From: Nocardioides sp. AX2bis
GTDB lineage: Bacteria; Actinomycetota; Actinomycetes; Propionibacteriales; Nocardioidaceae
Assembly (NCBI RefSeq): GCF_902506435.1
Contig: NZ_LR733215.1
Span: 1,152,710-1,216,709 of the forward strand
Length of the DNA: 64,000 nt
Reading direction: 5' to 3'
Under the pieces are notes generated by a model. The model was given only the letters and a program-made list of their open reading frames with translations. It was not told the DNA's origin and ran no database searches. This document shows, piece by piece, positions 24,840-31,719 of the stretch; position 1 is the first letter of the stretch, and every line of letters begins with the position of its first letter. The translations under genes and the position numbers were made by a program.

Positions 24840-26863
24840 GCGCGCTGCTCGACGCGCTCGACCCCGAGCAGCGACGCGTCGCCGAGACCCTGCGCGGCCC
24901 GGTCCGGGTGCTCGCCGGGGCCGGGACCGGCAAGACCCGCGCGATCACCCACCGGATCGCGCACGGCGTCGCGACCGGCGTCTACGCCCCGACCGAGGTG
25001 CTGGCGGTGACCTTCACCACCCGGGCGGCGGGGGAGATGCGCGGACGACTGCGCGCCCTCGGCGCCGGCAGCGTCCAGGCCCGCACCTTCCACTCCGCCG
25101 CGCTGCGCCAGCTGCGCTACTTCTGGCCCCACGTGCGCGGCACCGAGCTGCCCCGGCTGGTCGACTCGAAGCTCGGCCTCGTGGCGACCGCGGCGCGTCG
25201 GCAGCGGCTCCGTCCCGACCAGGCGCTGCTCCGCGACCTCGCCGGGGAGGTCGAGTGGGCCAAGGTCAGCAACGTCCACCCCGACGACTACCCCCGGATC
25301 GCCCCGGCCCGGCGGCGCGACGTCAACGGTGTCGACGCCGAGACCGTGGCCCGCGTGCTCGGCGCCTACGAGGAGGTCAAGCGCGACCAGGGCGTGATGG
25401 ACATGGAGGACGTGCTGCTGCTCGACGCCGGCCTGCTCGCCGAGGACGAGCGGGTGGCCGCCCAGGTGCGCCAGCAGTACAAGTTCTTCGTCGTCGACGA
25501 GTTCCAGGACGTCTCGCCGCTGCAGTCCGCGCTGCTCGACCTCTGGCTCGGGGGGCGCGACGAGATCTGCGTGGTCGGCGACCCCGCCCAGACCATCTAC
25601 TCCTTCGCCGGTGCCGACGCCTCCTACCTGCGCGACTTCACCCGCAAGCACCCCACCGCGACCGCGGTCGAGCTGGTGCGCAACTACCGCTCGACGCCCC
25701 AGGTGGTGACGGCGGCCAACGAGCTGCTGCGCGGCACCCCCAGCCGCAGCGTCGAGCTGCGTGCCCAGCGCCCCGCGGGGCCCGAGGTCCACTACGAGGG
25801 CAGTCCCGACGAGGTCGCCGAGGCGGAGCGGATCGCCGCGCGGGTCGCCGCCCTGCGCGCCGAGGGCCAGGCGCTCTCCGAGGTGGCGGTGCTGTTCCGC
25901 ATCAACGCCCAGTCCGAGGCCTACGAGGAGGCCCTGGCCTCGCGCGGGGTCCCGTACGTCGTGCGCGGCGCCGGCCGGTTCTTCGACCGCGCCGAGGTCC
26001 GCGAGGCGGTGACCCGGCTGCGCGGCGCCGCCCGCGGCGGGGAGGACGACGGCGAGCTGGTCGACCTGGTGCGCGCCACCCTGGCCGGCATGGGCTGGTC
26101 CCCGGAGGCACCGACCGCCCGCGGGCAGACCCGCGACCGCTGGGAGTCGTGGCAGGCCCTGGTCGACCAGGCCGCCGCGCTGGTGGCCGAGGAGCCGACG
26201 GCCGACCTGTCGCTGTTCGTCGCCGACCTCGACCGACGCGCCTCCGAGCAGCACGCACCGACCGCCGAGGGCGTGACGCTGTCCACCTTCCACGCCGCCA
26301 AGGGCCTGGAGTGGGACGTCGTCTTCTGCGCCGGCGTGCACGACGGCACGCTGCCGATCACCTACGCCGACACCCCGGAGGCCATCGAGGAGGAGCGCCG
26401 GTTGCTCTACGTCGGGATGACCCGTGCCCGCCGCGAGCTGGCCGTGTCCTGGGCCGCGGCGCGACAGCCCGGCGGCCGCGGGCAGCGCAAGCCGTCGCGG
26501 TTCCTCGACGCCCTGCTGCCCGAGGAGACCGCACGGGCCGCGGCGCCGGGCCGTACCCGGCGCAAGGCGGTCACCTGCCGCACCTGCGGCACCCCCCTGG
26601 GCTCGGCGGCGGAGAAGAAGCGCGGCCGCTGCGCCGACTGCCCGGTCGCCTACGACGAGGAGCTGTACGACCGGCTGCGCGCGTGGCGCAAGCAGCGGTC
26701 CTCGGCCGACGAGGTGCCGGCGTTCGTGGTCTTCACCGACGCGACCCTCGAGCTCATCGCCGAGCACCGGCCGCGCACGCCCCAGGCGCTGGGCGCGATC
26801 AGCGGTGTCGGTCCGGCGAAGATCGAGCGCTACGGCGAGGACGTCCTCGGCCTGGTCGGCTGA
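24836..26863 (+). CDS. uvrD2: UvrD2-type ATP-dependent DNA helicase
   Basis: This 675-residue SF1A helicase has motif I AGAGTGKTR near 26-34, VVDEFQD near 219-225, GDPAQTIYSFAGAD, ELVRNYRST, TFHAAKGLEWDVVF and LLYVGMTRARREL. Its C-terminal third is diagnostic of actinobacterial UvrD2: a tetracysteine zinc module (CRTCG near 581, CADC near 601) joins a C-terminal HRDC domain (about 612-675) to the motor. The enzyme unwinds 3'-tailed DNA and is essential in mycobacteria as protein rather than as helicase. The start is GTG 24836; translation may be coupled to the mini-ORF just before it. The whiB7 locus follows on the same strand. Confidence 0.93.
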   Translation: MSALLDALDPEQRRVAETLRGPVRVLAGAGTGKTRAITHRIAHGVATGVYAPTEVLAVTFTTRAAGEMRGRLRALGAGSVQARTFHSAALRQLRYFWPHVRGTELPRLVDSKLGLVATAARRQRLRPDQALLRDLAGEVEWAKVSNVHPDDYPRIAPARRRDVNGVDAETVARVLGAYEEVKRDQGVMDMEDVLLLDAGLLAEDERVAAQVRQQYKFFVVDEFQDVSPLQSALLDLWLGGRDEICVVGDPAQTIYSFAGADASYLRDFTRKHPTATAVELVRNYRSTPQVVTAANELLRGTPSRSVELRAQRPAGPEVHYEGSPDEVAEAERIAARVAALRAEGQALSEVAVLFRINAQSEAYEEALASRGVPYVVRGAGRFFDRAEVREAVTRLRGAARGGEDDGELVDLVRATLAGMGWSPEAPTARGQTRDRWESWQALVDQAAALVAEEPTADLSLFVADLDRRASEQHAPTAEGVTLSTFHAAKGLEWDVVFCAGVHDGTLPITYADTPEAIEEERRLLYVGMTRARRELAVSWAAARQPGGRGQRKPSRFLDALLPEETARAAAPGRTRRKAVTCRTCGTPLGSAAEKKRGRCADCPVAYDEELYDRLRAWRKQRSSADEVPAFVVFTDATLELIAEHRPRTPQALGAISGVGPAKIERYGEDVLGLVG

Positions 26864-26900
26864 CCCCCGCCCGGGACCGGGGAGCCGGACGATGTCGAGC

Positions 26901-26916
26901 ACTGGTCCAGACCAGT
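26901..26916. promoter_or_regulatory. DasR/NagR-like (dre-type) palindrome
   Basis: ACTGGTC-CA-GACCAGT has perfect 7-bp arms and differs at two of 16 positions from the consensus dre site of the GlcNAc-responsive GntR regulator DasR (ACTGGTCTAGACCACT, from memory). It lies between the uvrD2 stop and the whiB7 promoter, 92 nt before the -35. No GntR gene is in the window. Confidence 0.4.
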
Positions 26917-26999
26917 TCTCGGCGCCATCGTCGCAGGTCAGGGCTGTGGGGGAGGGTGCCGGGCGTCCGTCCGGTGGACCGGTCCCTGGACGACGGCCG

Positions 27000-27038
27000 T
27001 TAATTCGGTTGCCCGTGCCGAACGCACGGCGATAGCGT
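27000..27038 (+). promoter_or_regulatory. whiB7 promoter with AT-rich WhiB7 element
   Basis: TTAATT (27000-27005) lies 3 nt before a -35-like TTGCCC (27009-27014), followed after 18 nt by TAGCGT (27033-27038). WhiB7 is known to activate promoters with an AT-rich block just upstream of a TTG -35, contacted by its AT-hook. This fits autoregulation. The predicted start is near 27045, giving a leader of about 480 nt before whiB7. Confidence 0.65.
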
Positions 27039-27126
27039 GCACGCACTGCCTCGGTCGAGGCAGGACCACCGCGCACCACGGGCCTGACGAGCCCGGCGCA
27101 CGACGCACACGAGGAGGTGCCACACG

Positions 27127-27345
27127 ATGACGATCAACCTCACCACGATCACCGCGGCCGCGGATGCCGCGCGCATCGACGTGCCCACCTGCGTCGTCGC
27201 CGCCTACCCGTCTGCGGTCATCACCGAGCCGGCCGCCCGCGAGCGTGCCGTCGCCCCGATCAAGGCCATGTCCGCAGGACACGTCCGTCTCGGCGCCGAC
27301 GCCACCGGTTTTGCGGGGATCTCTGCCTGGAGCCCACCGACCTGA
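27127..27345 (+). CDS. upstream ORF in the whiB7 leader (72 aa)
   Basis: ATG 27127 follows a strong GAGGAGG ribosome-binding site and opens a 72-codon frame ending 24 nt before the leader terminator. The first about 50 codons have actinobacterial third-position bias, while the last about 20 lose it. No protein family is recognised. whiB7/wblC genes are known to be preceded by small upstream ORFs whose translation state controls transcription attenuation, and this ORF is placed as expected. Codons 10-14 (27154-27168) can pair with the right arm of the terminator. The peptide itself may not matter. Confidence 0.55.
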   Translation: MTINLTTITAAADAARIDVPTCVVAAYPSAVITEPAARERAVAPIKAMSAGHVRLGADATGFAGISAWSPPT

Positions 27346-27369
27346 GTCCACCTCAGCTCGGCACCTCCA

Positions 27370-27407
27370 GGCCGCGGATCCCCACACCGGGATCCGCGGC
27401 CTTTTCT
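27370..27407 (+). terminator. intrinsic terminator/attenuator in the whiB7 leader
   Basis: A perfect 13-bp stem (27370-27382 GGCCGCGGATCCC with 27389-27401) and a 6-nt loop are followed directly by TTTTCT (27402-27407). This is a textbook intrinsic terminator, rare in such a GC-rich genome, located about 120 nt before the whiB7 start and after the upstream ORF. It should stop transcription unless an alternative fold forms. Confidence 0.85.
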
Positions 27408-27523
27408 GTCCCTCGGACCCGACCGGGTCCCGACGCAGAGGCCTTCGGCCCCTCCCGCCCCCGGCGCACCACGCCGGACCAGTTCACCCATTCGTCGAAG
27501 GACACACCGAGAGAGGTGGCCCC

Positions 27524-27823
27524 ATGACCACCAGCACCCTCGAACCCACCCTGGGCATGCTCCACGAGAGCGCCGACCAGGCGGAGCGAGAGACGCTGCC
27601 GTGCCGGGTCTACGACCCGGAGCTGTGGTTCGCCGAGTCGCCCAGCGATGTCGAGGACGCCAAGGCGCTGTGCCAGGACTGCCCGGTCCGCAGCCTGTGC
27701 CTCGACGGCGCGCTCGACCGGGGCGAGCCCTGGGGCGTCTGGGGAGGAGAGCTGTTCCTGCAGGGAGCAGTGATCCCCCGCAAGCGCCCCCGCGGTCGGC
27801 CGCGCAAGGACGCGGTCGCCTGA
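27524..27823 (+). CDS. whiB7: WhiB7 antibiotic-resistance transcription factor
   Basis: This 99-residue Wbl protein has the four Fe-S cluster cysteines at 27, 50, 53 and 59, the GVWGG turn at 71-75, and the C-terminal AT-hook RPRGRPRK at 88-95 that distinguishes WhiB7 from other Wbl proteins. WhiB7 binds the primary sigma factor and activates intrinsic resistance genes and its own promoter when translation is disturbed. The start ATG 27524 has AGAGAGG upstream. Expression appears to be controlled twice: by the AT-rich element at the promoter and by the leader terminator with its upstream ORF. A small basic protein gene follows, 89 nt downstream. Confidence 0.95.
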   Translation: MTTSTLEPTLGMLHESADQAERETLPCRVYDPELWFAESPSDVEDAKALCQDCPVRSLCLDGALDRGEPWGVWGGELFLQGAVIPRKRPRGRPRKDAVA

Positions 27824-27912
27824 CCCCCGCCGTGCCGGCGGGACCAGGGCGGCCCGTACGGCAGCCCGCCCACCCTTCAGCAGACCCCACCGACACGACC
27901 AGGAGCACCACG

Positions 27913-28077
27913 ATGAACCTCATGCACGAAGACCTCGCGCGGGCCCGGATGGCCGCACGTCAGGGAGAGGCGCAGCAGCTGCGCGCGGGCAGCCAGCTCG
28001 CGCGGGCCCGCCGCCTGAGCCGCAAGGCCGAGCGGGCCGCGCAGCAGGCCCGGCTCGCCCTCGCCCGTGCCCTCTAG
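27913..28077 (+). CDS. small basic helical protein downstream of whiB7
   Basis: This 54-residue protein is rich in Arg, Ala, Gln and Leu and can form one long amphipathic helix. ATG 27913 has an AGGAG ribosome-binding site 7 nt upstream. It lies between whiB7 and a strong hairpin, with no promoter visible in the 89-nt gap, so it is probably part of the whiB7 transcript. I do not recognise a family. Its composition suggests nucleic-acid or ribosome contact, which is inference. Confidence 0.65.
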   Translation: MNLMHEDLARARMAARQGEAQQLRAGSQLARARRLSRKAERAAQQARLALARAL

Positions 28078-28100
28078 GCACCAGGAGAAGGACCAGGGAC

Positions 28101-28135
28101 CAGGACCCGGGACGACGTCGTCGTCCCGGGTCCTG
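28101..28135 (+). terminator. strong hairpin ending the whiB7 transcript
   Basis: A perfect 16-bp stem (28101-28116 with 28120-28135, CAGGACCCGGGACGAC and complement) and a 3-nt loop start 23 nt after the stop of the 54-residue protein. There is no T-tract. Confidence 0.75.
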
Positions 28136-28172
28136 CTGCGTCTGCTGCCCCTCGCCCGGGACCGGGACGACC

Positions 28173-28178
28173 TACGCT
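28173..28178 (+). promoter_or_regulatory. -10 element TACGCT, leaderless small gene
   Basis: TACGCT ends 6 nt before ATG 28185, with no ribosome-binding site between them. Confidence 0.55.
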
Positions 28179-28184
28179 GGACCG

Positions 28185-28367
28185 ATGAGCGGCGAGCCCT
28201 CCAGCGTGTCGACCTGCGACCTGTGCGGCCGTACCGAGAGCGACCCCGCGGTGCTGCTCACCTGGACGACGGCCGTGGAGCGCGGGCGTCCGCACCGCTG
28301 CTGCGGTCCCTGCGCGCGGGTGCACCTGCGCGCGATGGAGGCCAAGCTCGACCCCGAGCACTGGTGA
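28185..28367 (+). CDS. small zinc-ribbon-like protein
   Basis: The 60-residue protein carries two Cys pairs, CDLCG at 11-15 and CCGPC at 39-43, enough for one zinc ribbon. No family is named with confidence. Support comes from the TACGCT box 6 nt before the start, the paired Cys motifs and a perfect 13-bp hairpin right after the stop. It is convergent with the TOMM/ThiF-like gene. Confidence 0.7.
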   Translation: MSGEPSSVSTCDLCGRTESDPAVLLTWTTAVERGRPHRCCGPCARVHLRAMEAKLDPEHW

Positions 28368-28406
28368 GGCGCGGCCGACCGGTGACCTGAGCGGGTCGGC
28401 CGCGCC
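28368..28406 (+). terminator. hairpin terminator
   Basis: A perfect 13-bp stem (28368-28380 GGCGCGGCCGACC with 28394-28406) and a 13-nt loop begin directly after the stop codon of the small zinc-ribbon gene. Confidence 0.65.
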
Positions 28407-28468
28407 CGGGGCGTACTGGATGGGCGGTTCCCGGGACAGGTGAGACTGCTGGGGCAGGCAGGTGGGGC

Positions 28469-29356
28469 TCAGGCGGCCGGTGCGTCCCACGCGCAGCCGC
28501 AGTACGGGTGCCGCGCCCACCGGGTGACCTCGGGAGGGCCGTCGGGGCCCAGGCGCACCGTGGCGGACCAGCTGGTGGGGGTGGCGCCCTCCGCCCAGCG
28601 CTGCGCCTCCCGGACGGTCCACGCCACGGCCAGGGCGAGCAGCACCGGGTCGTGCGGCGGGGCGGGCTCGCGGCCCGCCTGCTCGACCAGGAGCGGGCGC
28701 CGGGGGTCGGCCTCCGACTCCTGGGCGTCCAGGCACCGCAGGCACGCCGTCACCCCCGGCACCACCAGCGGGCCGACGTGCGGGAGGCCACCGCGCCACC
28801 ACACCGGGAGGTGCGGCAGACCGGCCGCCTGCAGGTCGTCGTGCTGCCGGCGCCGGGCCTCGCCCTCGTGCAGGACGACCACCAGGCCGGGCTCGTCGCC
28901 CTGTGGCGAGCCGTCGGCGGCGTCGATCCGCAGCCCACCGATCACCCCGAGCCGGGTGACGGGTTCCACGAGGGCGGCCGGCCCGACCACCCGGACCAGG
29001 GTGCTGCTGCGGGCGGCCAGGCGCTCGGCGGCCCGGGGGCCGGCCCAGGCGGCGGTGGCGGTGAACGTGCCCGGGCCGCTCGCCCCGGTCTCGCCTCCAG
29101 GGTCCGGCACGAGCAGCAGCGCCTGGTGGAGCCGCTGCCAGGCGGTCACCTGGTCGGGGTCCGCCCCCGGCCCGAGCGCGGGTTCCGGGCACCCGGTCCG
29201 CAGCCGGGCCAGCAGCGCGCGCACGGCCGGGGTGTCGGCGAGCAGGGCGAGTGAGGGCGGGTCCAGCCCCACCTGGAGCAGCCCGGCGTCACGGAGCAGG
29301 ACCGGGGCGCCCGGTCGCAGCCGCGACCATGACGGGTGGCGTGCGACGTCGGGCAT
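28469..29356 (-). CDS. TOMM cyclodehydratase/ThiF-like protein
   Basis: The 295-residue protein has the layout of the ThiF-like, leader-binding half of azole-forming (TOMM) cyclodehydratases: an N-terminal RPGAPVLLRDAGLLQVGLDP region, a poorly conserved centre, and the C-terminal signature GPLVVPGVTACLRCLDAQE with a CxxC, plus HPYCGC near the end. The Gly-rich ATP-loop of active ThiF/E1 enzymes is not clear, so it may bind a peptide or partner rather than adenylate. No YcaO gene or candidate precursor is nearby. A gene of similar size (Rv3196, from memory) neighbours whiB7 in mycobacteria. The start ATG 29356 has CAGGCT 6 nt upstream. Confidence 0.65.
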   Translation of the reverse strand: MPDVARHPSWSRLRPGAPVLLRDAGLLQVGLDPPSLALLADTPAVRALLARLRTGCPEPALGPGADPDQVTAWQRLHQALLLVPDPGGETGASGPGTFTATAAWAGPRAAERLAARSSTLVRVVGPAALVEPVTRLGVIGGLRIDAADGSPQGDEPGLVVVLHEGEARRRQHDDLQAAGLPHLPVWWRGGLPHVGPLVVPGVTACLRCLDAQESEADPRRPLLVEQAGREPAPPHDPVLLALAVAWTVREAQRWAEGATPTSWSATVRLGPDGPPEVTRWARHPYCGCAWDAPAA

Positions 29357-29362
29357 GCCGCG

Positions 29363-29368
29363 AGCCTG
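29363..29368 (-). promoter_or_regulatory. candidate -10 (CAGGCT), leaderless
   Basis: On the - strand CAGGCT lies 6 nt before ATG 29356. It is a one-base variant of TAGGCT. Confidence 0.4.
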
Positions 29369-29416
29369 GCACGGCCGGGAGGGTCGCGGCGGCCGCGATC
29401 CACAGGCCCGGCCGCC

Positions 29417-29457
29417 TCAGGCCCGGTCGCGTCAGGCCCGGTCGGTCAGGCCCGGCC
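29417..29457. repeat. short direct repeat at the end of the DUF5679 gene
   Basis: TCAGGCCCGG occurs three times at 29417, 29432 and 29446. The third copy contains the stop codon and final codons of the DUF5679-like gene, so on the - strand each copy reads CCGGGCCTGA. Confidence 0.7.
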
Positions 29458-29604
29458 GAGGATCCGGTTGAGGTTGGTGCTGCAGACCGGGCACTGGGCC
29501 TTGGCCATCCGGGTGCCCTTGTCGTTCACGCGCACCTCGCCCTCGGCCTCGCGCTTCTCCTTGCACTTCACGCAGTAGAACTCGCCGCTCCAGGTCTCGG
29601 CCAT
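29446..29604 (-). CDS. DUF5679-like small zinc-ribbon protein
   Basis: This 52-residue protein begins MAETWSGEFYCVKCKEK and has a second Cys pair in QCPVCSTNLNR, one complete zinc ribbon. It matches, from memory, the DUF5679 family that is almost invariant in actinobacteria. The start ATG 29604 has AAGGAG 6 nt upstream. Its role is unknown; very small conserved ribbons like this often bind RNA or the ribosome. A possible -10 (TAGGCT on the - strand, 29701-29706) would give a leader of about 90 nt. Confidence 0.87.
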   Translation of the reverse strand: MAETWSGEFYCVKCKEKREAEGEVRVNDKGTRMAKAQCPVCSTNLNRILGRA

Positions 29605-30095
29605 GACGGACTCCTTGGTCGGTGCCGGGCGGTCGTCACGACGTCGCCGTCGGTCCTGGCCCGTGGGTGTCCGGGGCGGGTGCCTCCGGACGGTGCCCGG
29701 AGCCTAGGGCACGGCGCAGGCCCGGCCCCGGGACACCGCACGAGCGCGTGTCGTCGTCGGCATGGCCGGCGACCGGGGGACAGGGGCTCCCGGGCGTACG
29801 AGGAGGCCCCCGGCCACCTGGCACCGCGAGCCTTCCCCAAGTCCGCGGTGGTCGGTGGCGCGGAGGCCCCGTCTGCCCCGACCGTAGGACCCCGCGCCGA
29901 CGTCGGTCAACGGTTCCGGCCGGTCCTGGGGGCAGGGTTGTGGACGGGGTTGTGGACAAGGGTGTGCGTCCGGCCGCGGATCGGTGGAGGGGCTGGGGAG
30001 GAACCTGTGCACGAACGCCCGGAGGGAGGCGGGCACGCCATGCATGACCTGCGAGGATCGTCCTCCACAGGGTGTGGACGACGGAAGGTGAGCAG
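29605..30095. other. 491-bp intergenic region with DnaA-box-like sites
   Basis: No convincing gene lies here; the open frames are Arg/Gly/Pro-rich shadows. The right third contains TGTGGACAA at 29951-29959, the exact complement of the actinobacterial DnaA box TTGTCCACA. TGTGGACGA at 30073-30081 has one mismatch, and TGTGGACGG at 29939-29947 and TCCTCCACA at 30061-30069 each have two. The left part holds the DUF5679 leader and a -10-like element. No dnaA or dnaN gene is nearby, so this is not the normal oriC. Confidence 0.5.
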
Positions 30096-31148
30096 ATGGC
30101 GGGCACCGGGGCCGCGTACGACGGGGGGCCGGTGACGGCGCTGCGCCGGATCGCCTTCCTCCTGGAGCGCGCGCGGGAGGACACCTACAAGGTCAAGGCG
30201 TTCCGTGGGGCGGCCGCCGCGGTGCTCACGCTGTCCGCCGACGAGCTGGTCCGGGCGGTCGACGAGGGGTCGTTGACCGATCTGCCCGGGGTCGGTGCCA
30301 GCTCGGCGAAGGTCGTCGCGGACGCGGTCCGCGGGGTCCTGCCCGAGCGGCTCGCGCGGGCCGAGGAGGAGCACGGCGGACCGCTGACCGGCGGGGGGCA
30401 GGAGCTGCGGGCGGCGCTGCGTGGCGACCTGCACTCCCACTCCGACTGGTCCGACGGCGGCTCGCCGATCGAGGAGATGGCCTTCACCGCGCTCGAGCTC
30501 GGCCACGACTACCTCGTGCTGACCGACCACTCGCCACGGCTCAAGGTCGCTCGGGGACTGAGCCCGGAGCGGCTGGCCCGGCAGCTCGACGTCGTCGACG
30601 CGGTCAACGACCACCTGGCCTCCGGGGGGCACGACTTCACGCTCCTCAAGGGCATCGAGGTCGACGTCCTCGACGACGGCGGCCTCGACCAGACCGACGA
30701 GATGCTCTCCCGCCTCGACCTGCGGGTCGCCAGCGTGCACTCCAAGCTGGCGATGGACGCGGACGCGATGACCCGGCGGATGGTCGCCGCCGTCCGGCAC
30801 CCGCGCAGCAACGTGCTCGGCCACTGCACCGGTCGCCTGGTCACCGGCGGCCGCGGCACGCGCGCCGAGTCCCGGTTCGACGCGGCAGCGGTCTTCGCCG
30901 CCTGCGCCGAGGAGGGCGTCGCGGTCGAGATCAACTCCCGGCCCGAGCGCCGGGACCCGCCGACCCGGCTGCTGGAGCAGGCCCGCGACGCCGGTTGCCT
31001 GTTCTCGATCGACAGCGACGCCCACGCCCCGGGGCAGCTCGACTTCCCCGTCCTGGGCTGCGAGCGGGCCGAGGCTGCGGGCATCGAGGCGGAACGGATC
31101 GTCAACACCTGGCCGCGGGAGCGCCTCCTGGCGTGGGCCAACCACTAG
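30096..31148 (+). CDS. HhH-PHP domain protein (PolX C-terminal-like)
   Basis: The 350-residue protein has an N-terminal helix-hairpin-helix region (LPGVGASSAKVVADAV near 66-81) and a PHP phosphoesterase domain (about 108-345) with DLHSHSDWSDG, LTDHS, ASVHSK, GHCTG and DSDAHAPGQLDF metal sites. This is the layout of the C-terminal half of bacterial DNA polymerase X without the polymerase part. It is probably a metal-dependent phosphoesterase acting on DNA ends. The start is ATG 30096 with GAAGGTGAG upstream. Its stop TAG forms the first half of the TAGATT box of the next gene. Confidence 0.83.
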   Translation: MAGTGAAYDGGPVTALRRIAFLLERAREDTYKVKAFRGAAAAVLTLSADELVRAVDEGSLTDLPGVGASSAKVVADAVRGVLPERLARAEEEHGGPLTGGGQELRAALRGDLHSHSDWSDGGSPIEEMAFTALELGHDYLVLTDHSPRLKVARGLSPERLARQLDVVDAVNDHLASGGHDFTLLKGIEVDVLDDGGLDQTDEMLSRLDLRVASVHSKLAMDADAMTRRMVAAVRHPRSNVLGHCTGRLVTGGRGTRAESRFDAAAVFAACAEEGVAVEINSRPERRDPPTRLLEQARDAGCLFSIDSDAHAPGQLDFPVLGCERAEAAGIEAERIVNTWPRERLLAWANH

Positions 31149-31151
31149 ATT
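31146..31151 (+). promoter_or_regulatory. -10 element TAGATT overlapping a stop codon
   Basis: TAGATT ends 7 nt before GTG 31159. Its TAG is the stop codon of the PHP gene, so terminator codon and promoter share bases. Confidence 0.5.
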
Positions 31152-31158
31152 CACCGCT

Positions 31159-31719
31159 GTGAGCAGGCTCGCCGACGCCGACGACCCGGCCGGTGGCGAG
31201 CCCGAGGTCGAGATCCGCCGCTCCACGCGGCGTCGCCGTACGGTCTCCGCCCGTCGCGACGGCGACCGGATCGTGGTGCTCGTCCCCGCCGGGATGAGCC
31301 GTGGCGAGGAGCGTCGGTGGGTGCGCGAGATGGTGGCCCGCGTGCGCCGCGCCGAGCGGCGGTCCGCGTGGTCCGACGACGACCTGGCCGAGCGGGCCAC
31401 GTTGCTCAGCGACCGCTGGCTGGGCGGCATGGCCGCTCCCGGCTCGGTGCGGTGGGTCGACAACCAGCAGTCGCGCTGGGGCTCCTGCACCCCGGGCGAC
31501 CGGAGCATCCGGCTCTCCTCGCGGTTGCAGGGCATGCCGTCGTGGGTCGTCGACTACGTCCTCGTCCACGAGCTCGCGCACCTGCTCGAGCCGGGGCACG
31601 ACGAGCGCTTCTGGGCCTGGGTCGACACCTACCCCCACGCCGAGAAGGCCAAGGGCTACCTGCTCGGCTGGTCGGCTGCGGCCCGGGTCGAGCCACCGCC
31701 CCCGGACCACGTGGACTGA
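31159..31719 (+). CDS. YgjP-type M48-like metallopeptidase
   Basis: The 186-residue protein has the zinc-binding HELAH motif (VHELAHLLEPGH near 134-145) and the N-terminal RRSTRRRRTVSARR plus QSRWGSCTP stretches that mark the YgjP/WLM-related DUF45 family. It is a soluble putative zincin protease of unknown substrate. GTG 31159 follows TAGATT by 7 nt. The last 64 bp overlap the convergent NUDIX gene, so the two transcripts are complementary at their ends. Confidence 0.85.
   Translation: MSRLADADDPAGGEPEVEIRRSTRRRRTVSARRDGDRIVVLVPAGMSRGEERRWVREMVARVRRAERRSAWSDDDLAERATLLSDRWLGGMAAPGSVRWVDNQQSRWGSCTPGDRSIRLSSRLQGMPSWVVDYVLVHELAHLLEPGHDERFWAWVDTYPHAEKAKGYLLGWSAAARVEPPPPDHVD

Noticed and set aside
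28469-29356. Azole-peptide (TOMM) biosynthetic cluster
   Set aside because: There is no YcaO, dehydrogenase or precursor peptide nearby.
29622-30047. Open frames on both strands in the 29.6-30.1 kb gap
   Set aside because: Their products are Arg/Gly/Pro-rich without domain-like composition, and no ribosome-binding site precedes them.
29939-30081. Replication origin
   Set aside because: DnaA-box-like sites are few and no dnaA, dnaN or rpmH gene is nearby.
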